A DNA stretch of 64,000 bases from Metabacillus malikii (GTDB lineage: Bacteria; Bacillota; Bacilli; Bacillales; Bacillaceae): positions 62,001-126,000 of the forward strand of contig NZ_JAUSUD010000006.1 of the NCBI RefSeq assembly GCF_030813355.1. The letters run 5' to 3'. The position numbers and the translations under genes were made by a program. How positions within the stretch are numbered: position 1 is the stretch's first letter; each line of letters opens with the position of its first letter. Positions 18,787 through 28,711 of the stretch are shown here, piece after piece. The notes beneath the pieces were generated by a model. The model worked only from the letters and a program-made list of their open reading frames with translations. It was not told where the DNA came from and did not search any database.

Positions 18787-19389
18787 TTATTTTTCTAAAT
18801 CACGGAATTTTTCGACAACAACTGGTTGAAATTGTCTTCCTTCCAATGCTGCCAATACAGTTTCTAGCAACGATTCCATTCTTGCTACCATTGAATTTGG
18901 CTTGCTATTTGGCGCATCTTGACCAAATGGGATGAAATAAATATCTTTAGTTGCCATTAGTCTCATTAAATTTATTCCGTTTAAACCGAGTGCATCATTT
19001 GTAGAAATTCCTAGAACAACTGGACGATGTGTTCTAAGTGTTGCTTTAGCTGCCATAAGCACCGGGGAATCTGTAAGTGCATTTGCTAATTTACTCATCG
19101 AATTACCAGTTAAAGGAGCGATTACCATACAATCTAACGGGAGTTTAGGTCCTAGTGGTTCAGCTGCGACAATTGAATCAATTACTTTATTTCCTGTTAG
19201 TTTTTCAACTTTTTCTACCCATTCACCTGCTGCTCCAAATCTAGTACTTGTGTTTTTAACTGTAAATGTGACAACAGGGATTACATCTGCTCCCTCATCT
19301 AATAATACCTTAATTTGCGGGTATATTTCTTCATAAGTGCAGTGGGAGCCAGTAATTCCAAAACCTATACGTTTTCCAGTTAACTTCAT
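18787..19389 (-). CDS. spoVFB: Dipicolinate synthase subunit B
   Basis: 200-aa flavoprotein-fold subunit (also called dpaB) of dipicolinate synthase, which oxidises dihydrodipicolinate to dipicolinic acid in the mother cell. The family opening GKRIGFGITGSHCTYEE-type region and the PLTGNSMSKLANALTDSP loop are visible. Its ATG overlaps the spoVFA stop by four bases (ATGA), indicating translational coupling. Dipicolinic acid loading marks the organism as an endospore former. Confidence 0.94.
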   Translation of the reverse strand: MKLTGKRIGFGITGSHCTYEEIYPQIKVLLDEGADVIPVVTFTVKNTSTRFGAAGEWVEKVEKLTGNKVIDSIVAAEPLGPKLPLDCMVIAPLTGNSMSKLANALTDSPVLMAAKATLRTHRPVVLGISTNDALGLNGINLMRLMATKDIYFIPFGQDAPNSKPNSMVARMESLLETVLAALEGRQFQPVVVEKFRDLEK

Positions 19390-20288
19390 GATGATAACCC
19401 CTTTCCATCTATTAATAATTCGTTTAAAAGTTGGGAAAGAACATTAGCAATAATTTGACCTGCAGATTTAGGAGCGACAATTCCAGGTAATCCTGGTGCT
19501 AACAATGCTTTTATTCCTCGTTTTTCTGCATACCGAAAATCAGTACCACCTGGTTTAGATGCTAAATCAACGATCAATGTGTGAGCAGGCATTCTTGAAA
19601 GTACACTAGCGGTAATAATTTGATGTGGTATGGTGTTAATACAAACGTCAATATCCATCACTTCATCTTTTAATTGCTCTAATGGAAATGGGTGTAAGCC
19701 CATTTCAGTAACTCGTGCTAAATGCGCAGAGTCTCTCGCACCAACCTTCACATCTGCACCTAGTGCTGAAAATGCTCTGGCAACGCTCATGCCGACCCTA
19801 CCTAGACCAAGCACAGCTACTTTAGAGCCGTGAATCGTAATGTCAGTGTGTTGGATGACCATCATAATCGTCCCTTCAACTGTAGGAATTGAATTATAGA
19901 TGGCTACATCATCACGTTCAAAGAGTTGCACTAACTTCCGATTTGATGATTCTATAATGGTATTTAAGTAAGAGTTCGAAATTCCAGAATAAACGACACA
20001 ATGTGAAGGTGTCTTTTTTAATTGTTGCTCAGTTAATTTTATTTTTTCATTTGAAAATACTGTATCAACTAACCCTTCCTGATTTGTTCCAGGGATAGGT
20101 AAGATAATCGCATCCAATTCTTCAAATTGAATCTCATCTATCTTCACTTTATTTGCACCAGTAAAACCATGATCTAGTTGGTCAAAACCAATAAGAAATA
20201 GTTTGGCATCTAATTCAGTTAGTTTTCGTATAACTTCCAGCTGTCTTGCATCTCCACCGATAACAGCTACGTTTAATCCTGTTAACAT
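19386..20288 (-). CDS. spoVFA: Dipicolinate synthase subunit A
   Basis: 300-aa subunit (dpaA) with an N-terminal Rossmann-like half (VAVIGGDARQLEV) and a second nucleotide-binding motif VLGLGRVGMSVAR around residue 155. It forms dipicolinate synthase with SpoVFB, whose start overlaps the stop of this gene. The ATG follows AAGGTG. In B. subtilis the operon is switched on by sigma-K in the mother cell; a matching promoter candidate lies about 75-100 bp upstream. Confidence 0.94.
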   Translation of the reverse strand: MLTGLNVAVIGGDARQLEVIRKLTELDAKLFLIGFDQLDHGFTGANKVKIDEIQFEELDAIILPIPGTNQEGLVDTVFSNEKIKLTEQQLKKTPSHCVVYSGISNSYLNTIIESSNRKLVQLFERDDVAIYNSIPTVEGTIMMVIQHTDITIHGSKVAVLGLGRVGMSVARAFSALGADVKVGARDSAHLARVTEMGLHPFPLEQLKDEVMDIDVCINTIPHQIITASVLSRMPAHTLIVDLASKPGGTDFRYAEKRGIKALLAPGLPGIVAPKSAGQIIANVLSQLLNELLIDGKGLSS

Positions 20289-20361
20289 GTTGAATGTTCA
20301 CCTTCTTTTTTGGCTTGTTATCTGTTTTCATTTCAACATTTTTTTGGATATCTTACTTCAA

Positions 20362-20390
20362 CATACTATGTAAATATATCTGATTGGGTG
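20362..20390 (-). promoter_or_regulatory. Candidate sigma-K promoter of spoVFA-spoVFB
   Basis: On the minus strand CACC is followed after 16 bases by CATAGTATG, close to the sigma-K consensus (mACm, 16-17 bp, CATAnnnTA). The last consensus A is G here. Its position about 75 bp upstream of spoVFA and the known sigma-K control of this operon in B. subtilis support the call, but it is a pattern match only. Confidence 0.5.
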
Positions 20391-20556
20391 AATAAGTTAG
20401 GGAAATTTACTTAGTGGACACTTGGCACAGATTTAAATTAGTACATTTCTTATTACGTATATGGTATATAGGAGCATTTGTTACAAATGTATCAGCGGTT
20501 AATTTACTCAGGTAATTTTAGGGGGGAATTTGTTAAAGTGTTTTTTTATATTGATA

Positions 20557-20933
20557 GGCTGAATTTGTAGACATTGTTGCTTTATGCATAGTTGGCGTTT
20601 TGGGTTGGTCTCCTCGTGCAGTACTCACAGGTAGCGGGGTGGGTGATAAGCCTCATAGCCCTTGCGGCTATCTGCCTATCAAACATCAGGTCATCTCCCT
20701 ACGATAGGTCATCATCGATTCGCCATTCGGCTCATCGTGATTCCTTTGGTCTTAGTCGATGCCAGTCTCTAGTTTGTACGTCGATGGGCAAGCCGCCTAC
20801 GTTTTTCGTTCTCCTCAGCGTAAACGCCCCTGCTCACGTCTCAGCACGCATCCCGCAGGATTCTCGCACTCTAAGCTCCAACCAACACTTCATAAAGTTT
20901 GTCCTAAAAGCAATAATCTTTTAGAAAGGAGCC
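20557..20933 (+). mobile_element. Miniature inverted-repeat element, copy C (long form, intact)
   Basis: 377-bp element with GGCT/AGCC ends and the long-form internal module (20654-20812). It is bounded by a perfect 8-bp direct repeat TATTGATA (20549-20556 and 20934-20941). It lies between ymxH and spoVFA; the rest of this ~690-bp interval holds the ymxH terminator and the spoVFA promoter region. An open frame across it is matched in copy A, but the differences are not concentrated at third codon positions. Confidence 0.85.
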
Positions 20934-20945
20934 TATTGATAAGAT

Positions 20946-20976
20946 AAAAAAAAGATTGGCTATATGCCAATCTTTG
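20946..20976 (-). terminator. Terminator after ymxH
   Basis: On the minus strand AAAGATTGGC pairs with GCCAATCTTT around ATATA, followed by eight T residues; a textbook intrinsic terminator. Confidence 0.92.
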
Positions 20977-20980
20977 ATAA

Positions 20981-21235
20981 TTACTCGATATGTTCGATTT
21001 GTTCGTCAGGAATGTCTAAAATAATCATATCCGTTCCGATTTTTTTAATATGTTGCCAAGGTACGCGTATTTCCTGACCTTGCTTCCTTAATCCAAACCA
21101 CTTTAATGAAGGAATTATTAGTGTTGTAATTTGACCTTGTTCATTTATCTCAAGGTCTGTTTGACCAAGAACACCTAAGCGTTCTGCTCTTTTCACATCA
21201 ACAATCTCCTTACCGCTTAATTCACTTAACCTCAT
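20981..21235 (-). CDS. ymxH: YlmC/YmxH family PRC-barrel sporulation protein
   Basis: 84-aa PRC-barrel-like protein of the YlmC/YmxH family; known members are linked to sporulation but the molecular role is unclear. The ATG at 21235 is chosen because a GGGGGG-AAGGAC run precedes it and the family begins MRLSELSGKE; the frame is open further upstream. It has its own terminators on both sides and so may be expressed separately from mlpA. Confidence 0.85.
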   Translation of the reverse strand: MRLSELSGKEIVDVKRAERLGVLGQTDLEINEQGQITTLIIPSLKWFGLRKQGQEIRVPWQHIKKIGTDMIILDIPDEQIEHIE

Positions 21236-21273
21236 GTCCTTCCCCCCTTTATATATCATATCGTTCAATAGGA

Positions 21274-21308
21274 GAAAAAAATGCCTACAAAATTAAATTT
21301 GTAGGCAG
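21274..21308 (-). terminator. Terminator after mlpA
   Basis: On the minus strand TGCCTACAAA pairs with TTTGTAGGCA around a short AT loop, followed by seven T residues. Confidence 0.9.
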
Positions 21309-21325
21309 TTAAGCGATGATATATG

Positions 21326-22567
21326 CTATTGCTTTATGTTATCAGGAAGCTTTCCATCAGGACTAATTAATGAAACAGAATATGTATCTGTGAAAATTTC
21401 ATTCGCAAGTGAATTAACGCTGTCCACAGTTACGGCATTCACTAATTCAATAATTGAATCTAATGAGCGATGACGACCAAGCATTAATTCATTTTTCCCG
21501 TTTCGACTCATACGACTATTTGTACTTTCTAGACTTAACATTAAGCTGCCCTTCATTTGTTCTTTACTATTAGCTAATTCCTTATCGGATATTCCTTCAG
21601 ACTTAAGTGTTGCCAACGTTTCTTGAATGGTATCGAATAACAAATTTAATTGATTCTTACCAGTTCCTCCATAAATCGTTAACATTCCGTTATCCATATA
21701 TGAAGAATGATATGAAAATACCGAGTAGGCCAAGCCCCGTTGTTCCCTAACATCTTGGAACAATCTTGAACTCATACTGCCCCCTAGAATATTATTTAAG
21801 ACAATTAAATTATATATATCATCATGACCTGCTTTTAATCCATTAAAACCGATACATAAATGTGCTTGTTCAGTATCTTTTTTTCTAGCTATATTTTGGG
21901 TCATAAAGCCAGGTTTTTCGATATCTTTTTTTGAGTACGCAGTTTCATAAGAGCCAAAATGCTTTTCAACTTGTTTGATAAAGTCTTCAGTAACGTTACC
22001 CGCAATTGAAATCACGACATTATCCGGAGTATAGTACTCCTCCATATAGCCTCTTAACGTATCGCCATTAAAAGATTCTAATGTTTCTTCTGTTCCGAGA
22101 ATAGGATAACCGAGCGGATGGTTCCCGTATACAGCTCTACTTAGCAAGTCATGGACAATATCATCTGGTGTATCCTCATACATTTTAATTTCTTCACCAA
22201 CAACATTTTTTTCCTTTTTTAATTCCTCTTCATCAAAAGTTGAATGAAAAAACATGTCTGCTAATACATCTAATGCATAGCTGGCATGGTCGTCTAATAC
22301 TTTTGCATAATAGCAAGTGTATTCTTTTGAAGTAAATGCATTTACTTGACCGCCAATACTATCAAAGGATTCAGCAATTTCTCTGGCAGTTCTCGTCTTT
22401 GTCCCTTTAAAAAACATATGCTCCAAAAAGTGAGAAACTCCATTATTTTCTGCATTTTCATTCCTTGACCCAGTCCCAATCCAAACTCCAATTGCAACTG
22501 AACGGACAGTTGGTATATTTTCTAGTACAATTCTTACTCCATTTTGACAAGTATATTTTTTAATCAA
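21326..22567 (-). CDS. mlpA: M16-family zinc metallopeptidase (MlpA/YmxG)
   Basis: Mitochondrial-processing-peptidase-like protein, about 413 aa, with H-F-L-E-H at residues 46-50 and the downstream Glu of the KKEKNVVGEEIKMYED segment as third zinc ligand. The proposed start is TTG at 22567, with AGGAGG seven bases upstream; a GTG at 22594 that overlaps the ylxY stop gives an N-terminal extension containing that ribosome site. Known in B. subtilis as MlpA, a processing protease with regulatory effects; its substrate here is unknown. Confidence 0.9.
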   Translation of the reverse strand: MIKKYTCQNGVRIVLENIPTVRSVAIGVWIGTGSRNENAENNGVSHFLEHMFFKGTKTRTAREIAESFDSIGGQVNAFTSKEYTCYYAKVLDDHASYALDVLADMFFHSTFDEEELKKEKNVVGEEIKMYEDTPDDIVHDLLSRAVYGNHPLGYPILGTEETLESFNGDTLRGYMEEYYTPDNVVISIAGNVTEDFIKQVEKHFGSYETAYSKKDIEKPGFMTQNIARKKDTEQAHLCIGFNGLKAGHDDIYNLIVLNNILGGSMSSRLFQDVREQRGLAYSVFSYHSSYMDNGMLTIYGGTGKNQLNLLFDTIQETLATLKSEGISDKELANSKEQMKGSLMLSLESTNSRMSRNGKNELMLGRHRSLDSIIELVNAVTVDSVNSLANEIFTDTYSVSLISPDGKLPDNIKQ

Positions 22568-22590
22568 TTGAGTTCCTCCTTCTATGTTGT

Positions 22591-23580
22591 TCACTCTAGT
22601 TTCTTATCTTGAGTAGACTTCCCTTGTAAAAGTCTCTCCTCATCCATAAGCATTGATAATGAACCAAATGAATAACCTTTTCTTTTAATAGATACAATTA
22701 ATGTTTCTAAACTATCTGAAGTTGACGATGTTGGATGCATTAAAATAATTGCACCATTATGAACTTTGTTTAGTACACGATCCACAATAACATGTGGCTC
22801 TGGTCGTTGCCAATCTATCGTATCAACACTCCACATAACCGTTTTCATCTTATATTCATCCGCTATACTTACTACCTCTTCCCGAATGCTGCCACTAGGA
22901 GGTGCAAACCAAGACGGTGTAACTTCCGTAACTGATTTAATCACTTCATTTGTCTTTAATAATTGTTCCCGAATATTTGCAGAAGATAATTTACTCATAT
23001 CAGGATGTGTATATGAATGATTACCTATTTCATGACCTGCATCAACTATCATTTTAGCCATTTCAGGATTTTCTTTAACCCATCTACCTTCAAGAAAAAA
23101 TGTAGATTTGACATGATATTTATTCAGTGTATCTAGCATATCTGGTATGAACTCATTTCCCCAAGCAACATTTACAATAAATGAAACCATCGGCTTTTCT
23201 GGATTTCCACGATAAATGGGTTCAGCAGGTAAATCTTCAAGATGTACTTTAGGCTTCACCTGACGATAAATTAACATCTTCTCATCAAATTCGCCTTTAT
23301 CTTTCATTCGTTTATATGATTGTTCTATATCAACTTCTAATCCATTATATCCAGGAGTTGCTTTCCAAACTTTATGTATCTCTGCATTTTGTGGAGGTAT
23401 ATTATATTCTTTAGCCTTTGAAACAATTTCGTTATACAAATGATTTTGTTGCTTCATAACAGTTTGATTTACTTGTTTAATATCTTGAGTAAAAGTAGTC
23501 GTATAAGGATTTTTAAAAAAGCCTATAGTAATCGTTAAGATAAATAAAAACCCTACAACCTGAAGTAGCTTCCTTTGCAT
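22591..23580 (-). CDS. ylxY: YlxY-type polysaccharide deacetylase-like protein
   Basis: 329-aa exported or membrane-anchored protein with an N-terminal hydrophobic segment (about residues 5-22) and a NodB-like domain (about 125-310). The HSYTHPD metal-binding motif is present, but the usual TFDDGP segment reads VNVAWGNE, so the catalytic base and one metal ligand appear replaced. Such a change is known in the YlxY branch, so it may not act as a standard deacetylase. It stands between pnp and mlpA, as in B. subtilis, and its stop overlaps the longest possible mlpA start. Confidence 0.88.
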   Translation of the reverse strand: MQRKLLQVVGFLFILTITIGFFKNPYTTTFTQDIKQVNQTVMKQQNHLYNEIVSKAKEYNIPPQNAEIHKVWKATPGYNGLEVDIEQSYKRMKDKGEFDEKMLIYRQVKPKVHLEDLPAEPIYRGNPEKPMVSFIVNVAWGNEFIPDMLDTLNKYHVKSTFFLEGRWVKENPEMAKMIVDAGHEIGNHSYTHPDMSKLSSANIREQLLKTNEVIKSVTEVTPSWFAPPSGSIREEVVSIADEYKMKTVMWSVDTIDWQRPEPHVIVDRVLNKVHNGAIILMHPTSSTSDSLETLIVSIKRKGYSFGSLSMLMDEERLLQGKSTQDKKLE

Positions 23581-23782
23581 TATTTATCCCCCTTTATACT
23601 AAAAATTATGTATAAAAGGGACAAGGTAGAACAAGAAAACGTTTTTAAAGCATGCCGATTAAATAGCCTTTCTTTAATGGTAACTGTTACACAGATTCCT
23701 CATGCTAATGCAAAATAACAACACAATTCAAGCTAGTAAAAATGAACACCTTTGAAAGCTACCTTCTCTAAAAATGGAAAAG

Positions 23783-23804
23783 AAGCCTGGTTTCCCGGCC
23801 TCTA
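23783..23804 (-). terminator. Terminator after pnp
   Basis: On the minus strand AGGCC-GG-GAAA-CC-GGCTT forms a compact hairpin followed by CTTTT, starting a few bases after the pnp stop. Confidence 0.7.
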
Positions 23805-23807
23805 TTT

Positions 23808-25925
23808 TTATCCTTCTTGGATCTCTTTTTCTTTTTGTTCTTTCAAGACTGCCTTTCTAGATAGGTTCACTCGACCTTGTTTATCAATCTCAGTAACCTT
23901 CACAAGAATTTCATCACCTAAAGATAGCACATCTTCGACTTTTCCAACTCGTTCTTCAGCTAATTCAGAAATGTGTACTAATCCGTCTTTACCATTAAAG
24001 ATTTCTACAAAAGCACCAAATTTCTCGATACGTTTTACTTTACCTAAATACATTTGTCCAACGACAACTTCTCTAACGATATCTTCAATGATTTTCTTAG
24101 CCTTTTGATTCATGTCTTCATGCACAGAAGAGATAAACACTGTTCCATCTTGTTCTATATCAATCTTAACGCCTGTTTCTTCAATAATCTTATTAATTTG
24201 CTTGCCGCTCGGTCCAATAACATCCCTAATCTTATCAGGATTAATCGCCATTGTTAAGATTTTTGGAGCATATTGAGAAAGCTCGTGTTTTGGAGTAGAA
24301 ATTGTCGCTAGCATTGATTTCAAGATTTCAATTCGGCCCTTTTTCGCCTGTTGCAATGCTTCTTCAAGGATTTCACGAGATAATCCTGCAATTTTTATAT
24401 CCATTTGTAAAGCAGTAACACCATTCTCTGTTCCAGCCACCTTAAAGTCCATATCACCAAGAGCATCTTCCATACCCTGGATATCAGTTAGAACAGTATA
24501 ATGTTCACCAGACATAACGAGACCCATTGCGATACCAGCTACTGGAGCTTTAATTGGAACACCTGCATCCATCATAGCTAATGTACTTGCGCAAATACTA
24601 GCTTGAGAAGTAGATCCATTCGATTCAAGAACTTCTGATACGAGTCTTATCGTATAAGGGAAATCTTTTTCCGATGGAATAATCGGTTCAAGTGCTCGTT
24701 CACCAAGTGCACCGTGGCCAATTTCACGACGGCCTGGCCCTCTCATTGGACCTGTTTCACCTACACTAAATTGTGGGAAGTTATAATGGTGCATAAATCT
24801 TTTTGACTCTTCTATTCCTAAACCATCTAATATTTGTACATCCCCAAGTGCACCTAACGTACAAATACTTAATGCTTGTGTTTGTCCTCTTGTAAATAGA
24901 CCTGAACCATGTGTTCTAGACAATAAATTAACCTCTGAAGAAAGTGGTCTTATTTCATCAACTCCACGTCCATCAGGTCTAACCTTTTCTTCCGTAATTA
25001 ATCGACGAACCTCTGCTTTAACAAGCTTACTTAAGATTTGCTTTACTTGTTTTAATGTATCTTCGTCTGCTTCTTTTTCAACAAACTTCTCAATAACTGA
25101 ATTTTTAACTGCTGAAATGGCATCTTCTCTCGCATGCTTCTCTTGAACTTGAATCGCATTAAGTAAATCCTTTTCAGCCATTTCCTTAATTTCTTTCTCA
25201 ATCTGCTCGTCTAGTTCAAAAAGTTGGATTTCCATTTTTTCTTTTCCAACAGCAGCTGCTATTTCTTCTTGGAACGCAATAAGCCTTTTTATTTCTTCAT
25301 GGCCATACATAATCGCTTCAAGCATTGTTTCTTCAGAGACTTCTTTTGCTCCAGCTTCAACCATATTTATTGCATTTTTCGTTCCTGCTACAACTAAATG
25401 GATGTCACTTTTTTCGGCCTGCTCAACTGTTGGGTTAATAACGAACTCATTATTAATCCGACCTACGGTAACACCAGCGATAGGACCTTCAAACGGAATG
25501 TCTGAAACACATAGTGATAATGACGAACCAAACATTGCAGCCATCTCTGATGAGCAGTCTTGGTCAACACTCATTACAATGCTGATAACCTGTACTTCAT
25601 TTCTAAATCCGTCTGCAAATAATGGTCTGATCGGGCGGTCAATAAGACGACTTGCTAAAATCGCTTTTTCGCTCGGACGACCCTCTCTTTTGATAAAACC
25701 ACCTGGAATTTTCCCAACAGCATATAAGCGTTCCTCATAATTAACTGTTAACGGAAAAAAGTCTAATGGTTTTGGTTCCTTCGATGCTGTTGCAGTACTT
25801 AAAACAGCTGTATCACCATAGCGTATTAATACAGCACCATTTGCTTGTTTAGCGAGCTGCCCTATTTCTACAGTTAGATTTCTTCCAGCCCAATCTATGG
25901 AAAATATTTGCTTGTCTTGTCCCAT
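23808..25925 (-). CDS. pnp: Polyribonucleotide nucleotidyltransferase (PNPase)
   Basis: 705-aa phosphorolytic 3'-5' exoribonuclease of the RNA degradosome. It contains two RNase PH domains joined by a helical domain, then a KH domain ([16 protein letters not shown]) and an S1 domain at the C-terminus ([20 protein letters not shown]). The ATG at 25925, with GGGAGGAG about ten bases upstream, gives the same length as B. subtilis PnpA; the frame is open upstream by 17 codons without similarity. It is preceded by rpsO and followed by a terminator. Confidence 0.95.
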   Translation of the reverse strand: MGQDKQIFSIDWAGRNLTVEIGQLAKQANGAVLIRYGDTAVLSTATASKEPKPLDFFPLTVNYEERLYAVGKIPGGFIKREGRPSEKAILASRLIDRPIRPLFADGFRNEVQVISIVMSVDQDCSSEMAAMFGSSLSLCVSDIPFEGPIAGVTVGRINNEFVINPTVEQAEKSDIHLVVAGTKNAINMVEAGAKEVSEETMLEAIMYGHEEIKRLIAFQEEIAAAVGKEKMEIQLFELDEQIEKEIKEMAEKDLLNAIQVQEKHAREDAISAVKNSVIEKFVEKEADEDTLKQVKQILSKLVKAEVRRLITEEKVRPDGRGVDEIRPLSSEVNLLSRTHGSGLFTRGQTQALSICTLGALGDVQILDGLGIEESKRFMHHYNFPQFSVGETGPMRGPGRREIGHGALGERALEPIIPSEKDFPYTIRLVSEVLESNGSTSQASICASTLAMMDAGVPIKAPVAGIAMGLVMSGEHYTVLTDIQGMEDALGDMDFKVAGTENGVTALQMDIKIAGLSREILEEALQQAKKGRIEILKSMLATISTPKHELSQYAPKILTMAINPDKIRDVIGPSGKQINKIIEETGVKIDIEQDGTVFISSVHEDMNQKAKKIIEDIVREVVVGQMYLGKVKRIEKFGAFVEIFNGKDGLVHISELAEERVGKVEDVLSLGDEILVKVTEIDKQGRVNLSRKAVLKEQKEKEIQEG

Positions 25926-26353
25926 ATATGTAAAACTCCTCCCTAAAATGTCAACGTTATGTATTAGTATGAACAATGTAATTCCAACATATCACTATGT
26001 TTTCTTGACGTCTTATATTTCTTCTTAACCTATTTAGTAAACTTTCATAATATGATGGTGATTGTTCATTATTAGTCTTGCCTATTCCAACAAGTATGAA
26101 ACTAAAATTCTAAAACACGACTGTTGTTCAATTTATAATCATATCATTTCATAAAAATAAAGACTACCTCTATTTATCTTGAATGAAAAGATTTAGATAT
26201 GTATGTATGAAATATTGGCTGATTCCCTATCCCCTCAAGGAGTCTCGCAATCAGCTCCAACCAAGTTATAAGGTAATTGAATAGTTGAGACTATTATAGG
26301 TAGATAAAAGTCTTTTTTAGCGTAGACTATTTTCAAAACAAAAAAGTTTACAC
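25926..26353. other. Intergenic region between rpsO and pnp, with an element relic
   Basis: About 430 bp without a credible gene. It contains a short stretch resembling the family of miniature elements (26217-26275), otherwise AT-rich sequence that presumably includes the pnp promoter. Directly repeated tracts around AGACTATT occur at 26288-26335. Confidence 0.4.
26217..26275 (+). mobile_element. Possible relic of the miniature element family
   Basis: Begins GGCT, then after a gap matches the right-hand part of the element: CCCTCAAGGAGTCTCGCAA and AGCTCCAACCAA correspond to CCCGCAGGAGTCTCGCAC and AGCTCCAACAAA in the complete copies. Both terminal repeats are largely missing. Boundaries are approximate. 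Confidence 0.45.
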
Positions 26354-26384
26354 TAAAAAAGCGGGAAAATTCCCGCTTTTAAAA
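26354..26384 (-). terminator. Terminator after rpsO
   Basis: On the minus strand AAAGCGGGA pairs with TCCCGCTTT, followed by a T-run; 5 bp after the rpsO stop. In B. subtilis a similar terminator between rpsO and pnp allows partial read-through. Confidence 0.9.
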
Positions 26385-26387
26385 GTA

Positions 26388-26738
<351 letters not shown>

Positions 26739-26749
26739 TTACATCAATA

Positions 26750-26778
26750 AGAATACTATTTTTTTTATAGTATTGCAA
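26750..26778 (-). promoter_or_regulatory. Promoter of rpsO
   Basis: On the minus strand TTGCAA (26773-26778) and TATTCT (26750-26755) are separated by 17 bp, a good vegetative promoter spacing. Transcription would begin near 26742, just ahead of the putative S15 leader. Confidence 0.6.
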
Positions 26779-26786
26779 GGATTTGT

Positions 26787-27728
26787 CTAGTTTTTCTCAA
26801 AATATTTTAATGCTTCTTCTTTATCTTTTGTAATTTGATTAATTAGTGCCTCGATACTTGAAAACTTTTGTTCACTTCTTAATCGCTTATAAAACGAAAT
26901 AGATGCTTTTTCACCATAAATCTCATCATTAAACTCAAAAATGTTAACTTCGATACTTGGCTTCGGTTTTTGTTCCTGTTCGAAAGTAGGTTTATACCCT
27001 ATATTACAAACACCTTTATACTCTTTTTCGTTTAGGGAGAATGTTACTGCGTACACTCCTGTTTCTGGAACAAGAATGCTATCATCGACATCAATATTTG
27101 CTGTTGGAAAACCGATTGTTCGACCACGCTTATCCCCGTGTATAACTACACCATTAACTGTATAAGGACGTCCTAATAGCTTGTGTGCGTATTCCATCTC
27201 GCCAGTCTTTATAACGTTTCGAATCAAGGATGAACTAATTTTTTTATCATCATCTGTCTGTTTTTCTACAGTCGTATGTAGAAACTCTTTTCTTGAATGA
27301 AATGGCAAAGTTTCCATCGTCCCTTTCCCTAAGTGTCCATATGTAAAGTCAAATCCTGCAACTACATGTTTCACATTAAAACTAATGATATAATCGTCAA
27401 CAAATTGTTGTGGCAGTAATGAAGCAAATTCGTTTGTAAATTCAACAATGAATAAAATATCAATACCAAGTTCCTCAATTAGTTTTATCTTCTCAGATAA
27501 AGTGGTAAGGGAATCTAATTGCTTTTGTTTTCGAAGTACAACAAGCGGGTGTGGATGGAATGTCATAACAGCACTTTTCATTCCATTTGCACTTGCTATT
27601 TCTTTAGCCTTTAATATTACCCGTTGATGGCCTTTATGGACTCCATCGAAATATCCTAATGCTAACGTCATTTCATCAAAGTCATCTCTTGTAAAATGAT
27701 GTGGATGAGAAAGTTTAATAATTTTCAC
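26787..27728 (-). CDS. ribF: Bifunctional riboflavin kinase/FAD synthetase
   Basis: Converts riboflavin to FMN and FMN to FAD (the gene is called ribC in B. subtilis). The N-terminal adenylyltransferase domain has GYFDGVHKGH and the C-terminal flavokinase domain has GFPTANI. The GTG at 27728 is chosen because AAAGGTG lies upstream and gives the typical MKII...HPHH opening (313 aa); a GTG four codons earlier is possible. It is downstream of truB, as usual. No FMN riboswitch is seen. Confidence 0.92.
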   Translation of the reverse strand: MKIIKLSHPHHFTRDDFDEMTLALGYFDGVHKGHQRVILKAKEIASANGMKSAVMTFHPHPLVVLRKQKQLDSLTTLSEKIKLIEELGIDILFIVEFTNEFASLLPQQFVDDYIISFNVKHVVAGFDFTYGHLGKGTMETLPFHSRKEFLHTTVEKQTDDDKKISSSLIRNVIKTGEMEYAHKLLGRPYTVNGVVIHGDKRGRTIGFPTANIDVDDSILVPETGVYAVTFSLNEKEYKGVCNIGYKPTFEQEQKPKPSIEVNIFEFNDEIYGEKASISFYKRLRSEQKFSSIEALINQITKDKEEALKYFEKN

Positions 27729-27766
27729 AGTCAACTTCACCTTTTTCTAGGATGAAACAGCTCGTT

Positions 27767-28684
27767 TCAAACGTTCATTAATACCTTGGTTGGCTTCATT
27801 AAATGCGGTTTAGTTGGATGTTTTGCATAAATAGCTAAACAACGCATAGAATTATCGTAAATAACAATTGGCGAACCAACCTCATAATCGAGAAATTCTT
27901 TTGGTAAATCAAGAACAGCACCATTCTTCACTTTCTCTGTAAGATTATCATGTATATAAATTTTCGGCAAATCTTTTAACGCTTCCCCAATCGGAAGAAG
28001 TACTTCCTGTAATATTCCTTTTGTAACTTTTTCTTCAATTTCTTCAAATGTAAAACAATCATCTATATGAAACCGACCTGATTTAGTACGAATCAAATGT
28101 GACATATGTGCAGGATAACCTAATTTTTCTCCAATCATCACTGCTAATGTACGGACGTATGTACCTTTCGAACAAGTAACACGAAAGCGAAAGCGAGCAA
28201 TATTTTCTTCATGTACAATTTCGTCTAGTTGACATAATTCTGTTATTGTAATCTTACGGACAGGTCTTTCGATTTCAATTCCTGCTCTTGCATATTCATA
28301 AAGTTTTTTTCCATTTACTTTTACAGCCGAGTACATTGGTGGTATTTGTTCAATTGTTCCTACCATTGAATGAAATACTTCATCTATTTCATTTTTCGTG
28401 ATTGGTTTTGTAACTGCCTTACGATTTACTACGTCACCACTTGCATCCTCTGTCGTTGTAGCAATACCAATTGTTACTTCTGCTTCATATGTCTTAGAGG
28501 AAGCTGTTAAATATTCAACAATTTTTGTTGCCCGCCCAATACAAATCGGTAAGACACCTGTTACATCTGGGTCTAATGTTCCCGTATGACCTATCTTTTT
28601 TGTTCTAGCTAGCCTTCTCATTTTTGCCACACAATCATGAGAAGTCATACCAGCTGGTTTGTTTAGAAATAATACTCCTTCCAT
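27767..28684 (-). CDS. truB: tRNA pseudouridine(55) synthase
   Basis: 305-aa enzyme that makes pseudouridine 55 in the T-loop of tRNAs. The catalytic Asp is Asp38 in GTLDPDVTG, and a PUA-like C-terminal region follows. The ATG is preceded by AGGGGGAT. In B. subtilis it is in the same operon as rbfA, but here a terminator and repeat element D separate them, so truB-ribF may have its own promoter. Confidence 0.94.
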   Translation of the reverse strand: MEGVLFLNKPAGMTSHDCVAKMRRLARTKKIGHTGTLDPDVTGVLPICIGRATKIVEYLTASSKTYEAEVTIGIATTTEDASGDVVNRKAVTKPITKNEIDEVFHSMVGTIEQIPPMYSAVKVNGKKLYEYARAGIEIERPVRKITITELCQLDEIVHEENIARFRFRVTCSKGTYVRTLAVMIGEKLGYPAHMSHLIRTKSGRFHIDDCFTFEEIEEKVTKGILQEVLLPIGEALKDLPKIYIHDNLTEKVKNGAVLDLPKEFLDYEVGSPIVIYDNSMRCLAIYAKHPTKPHLMKPTKVLMNV

Positions 28685-28711
28685 TCATATCCCCCTAATT
28701 TTATTTATTAA

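Noticed and set aside
27729-27766. FMN riboswitch upstream of ribF
   Set aside because: Only 38 bp separate ribF from truB, too short for the aptamer, and no conserved FMN-box sequence is present.
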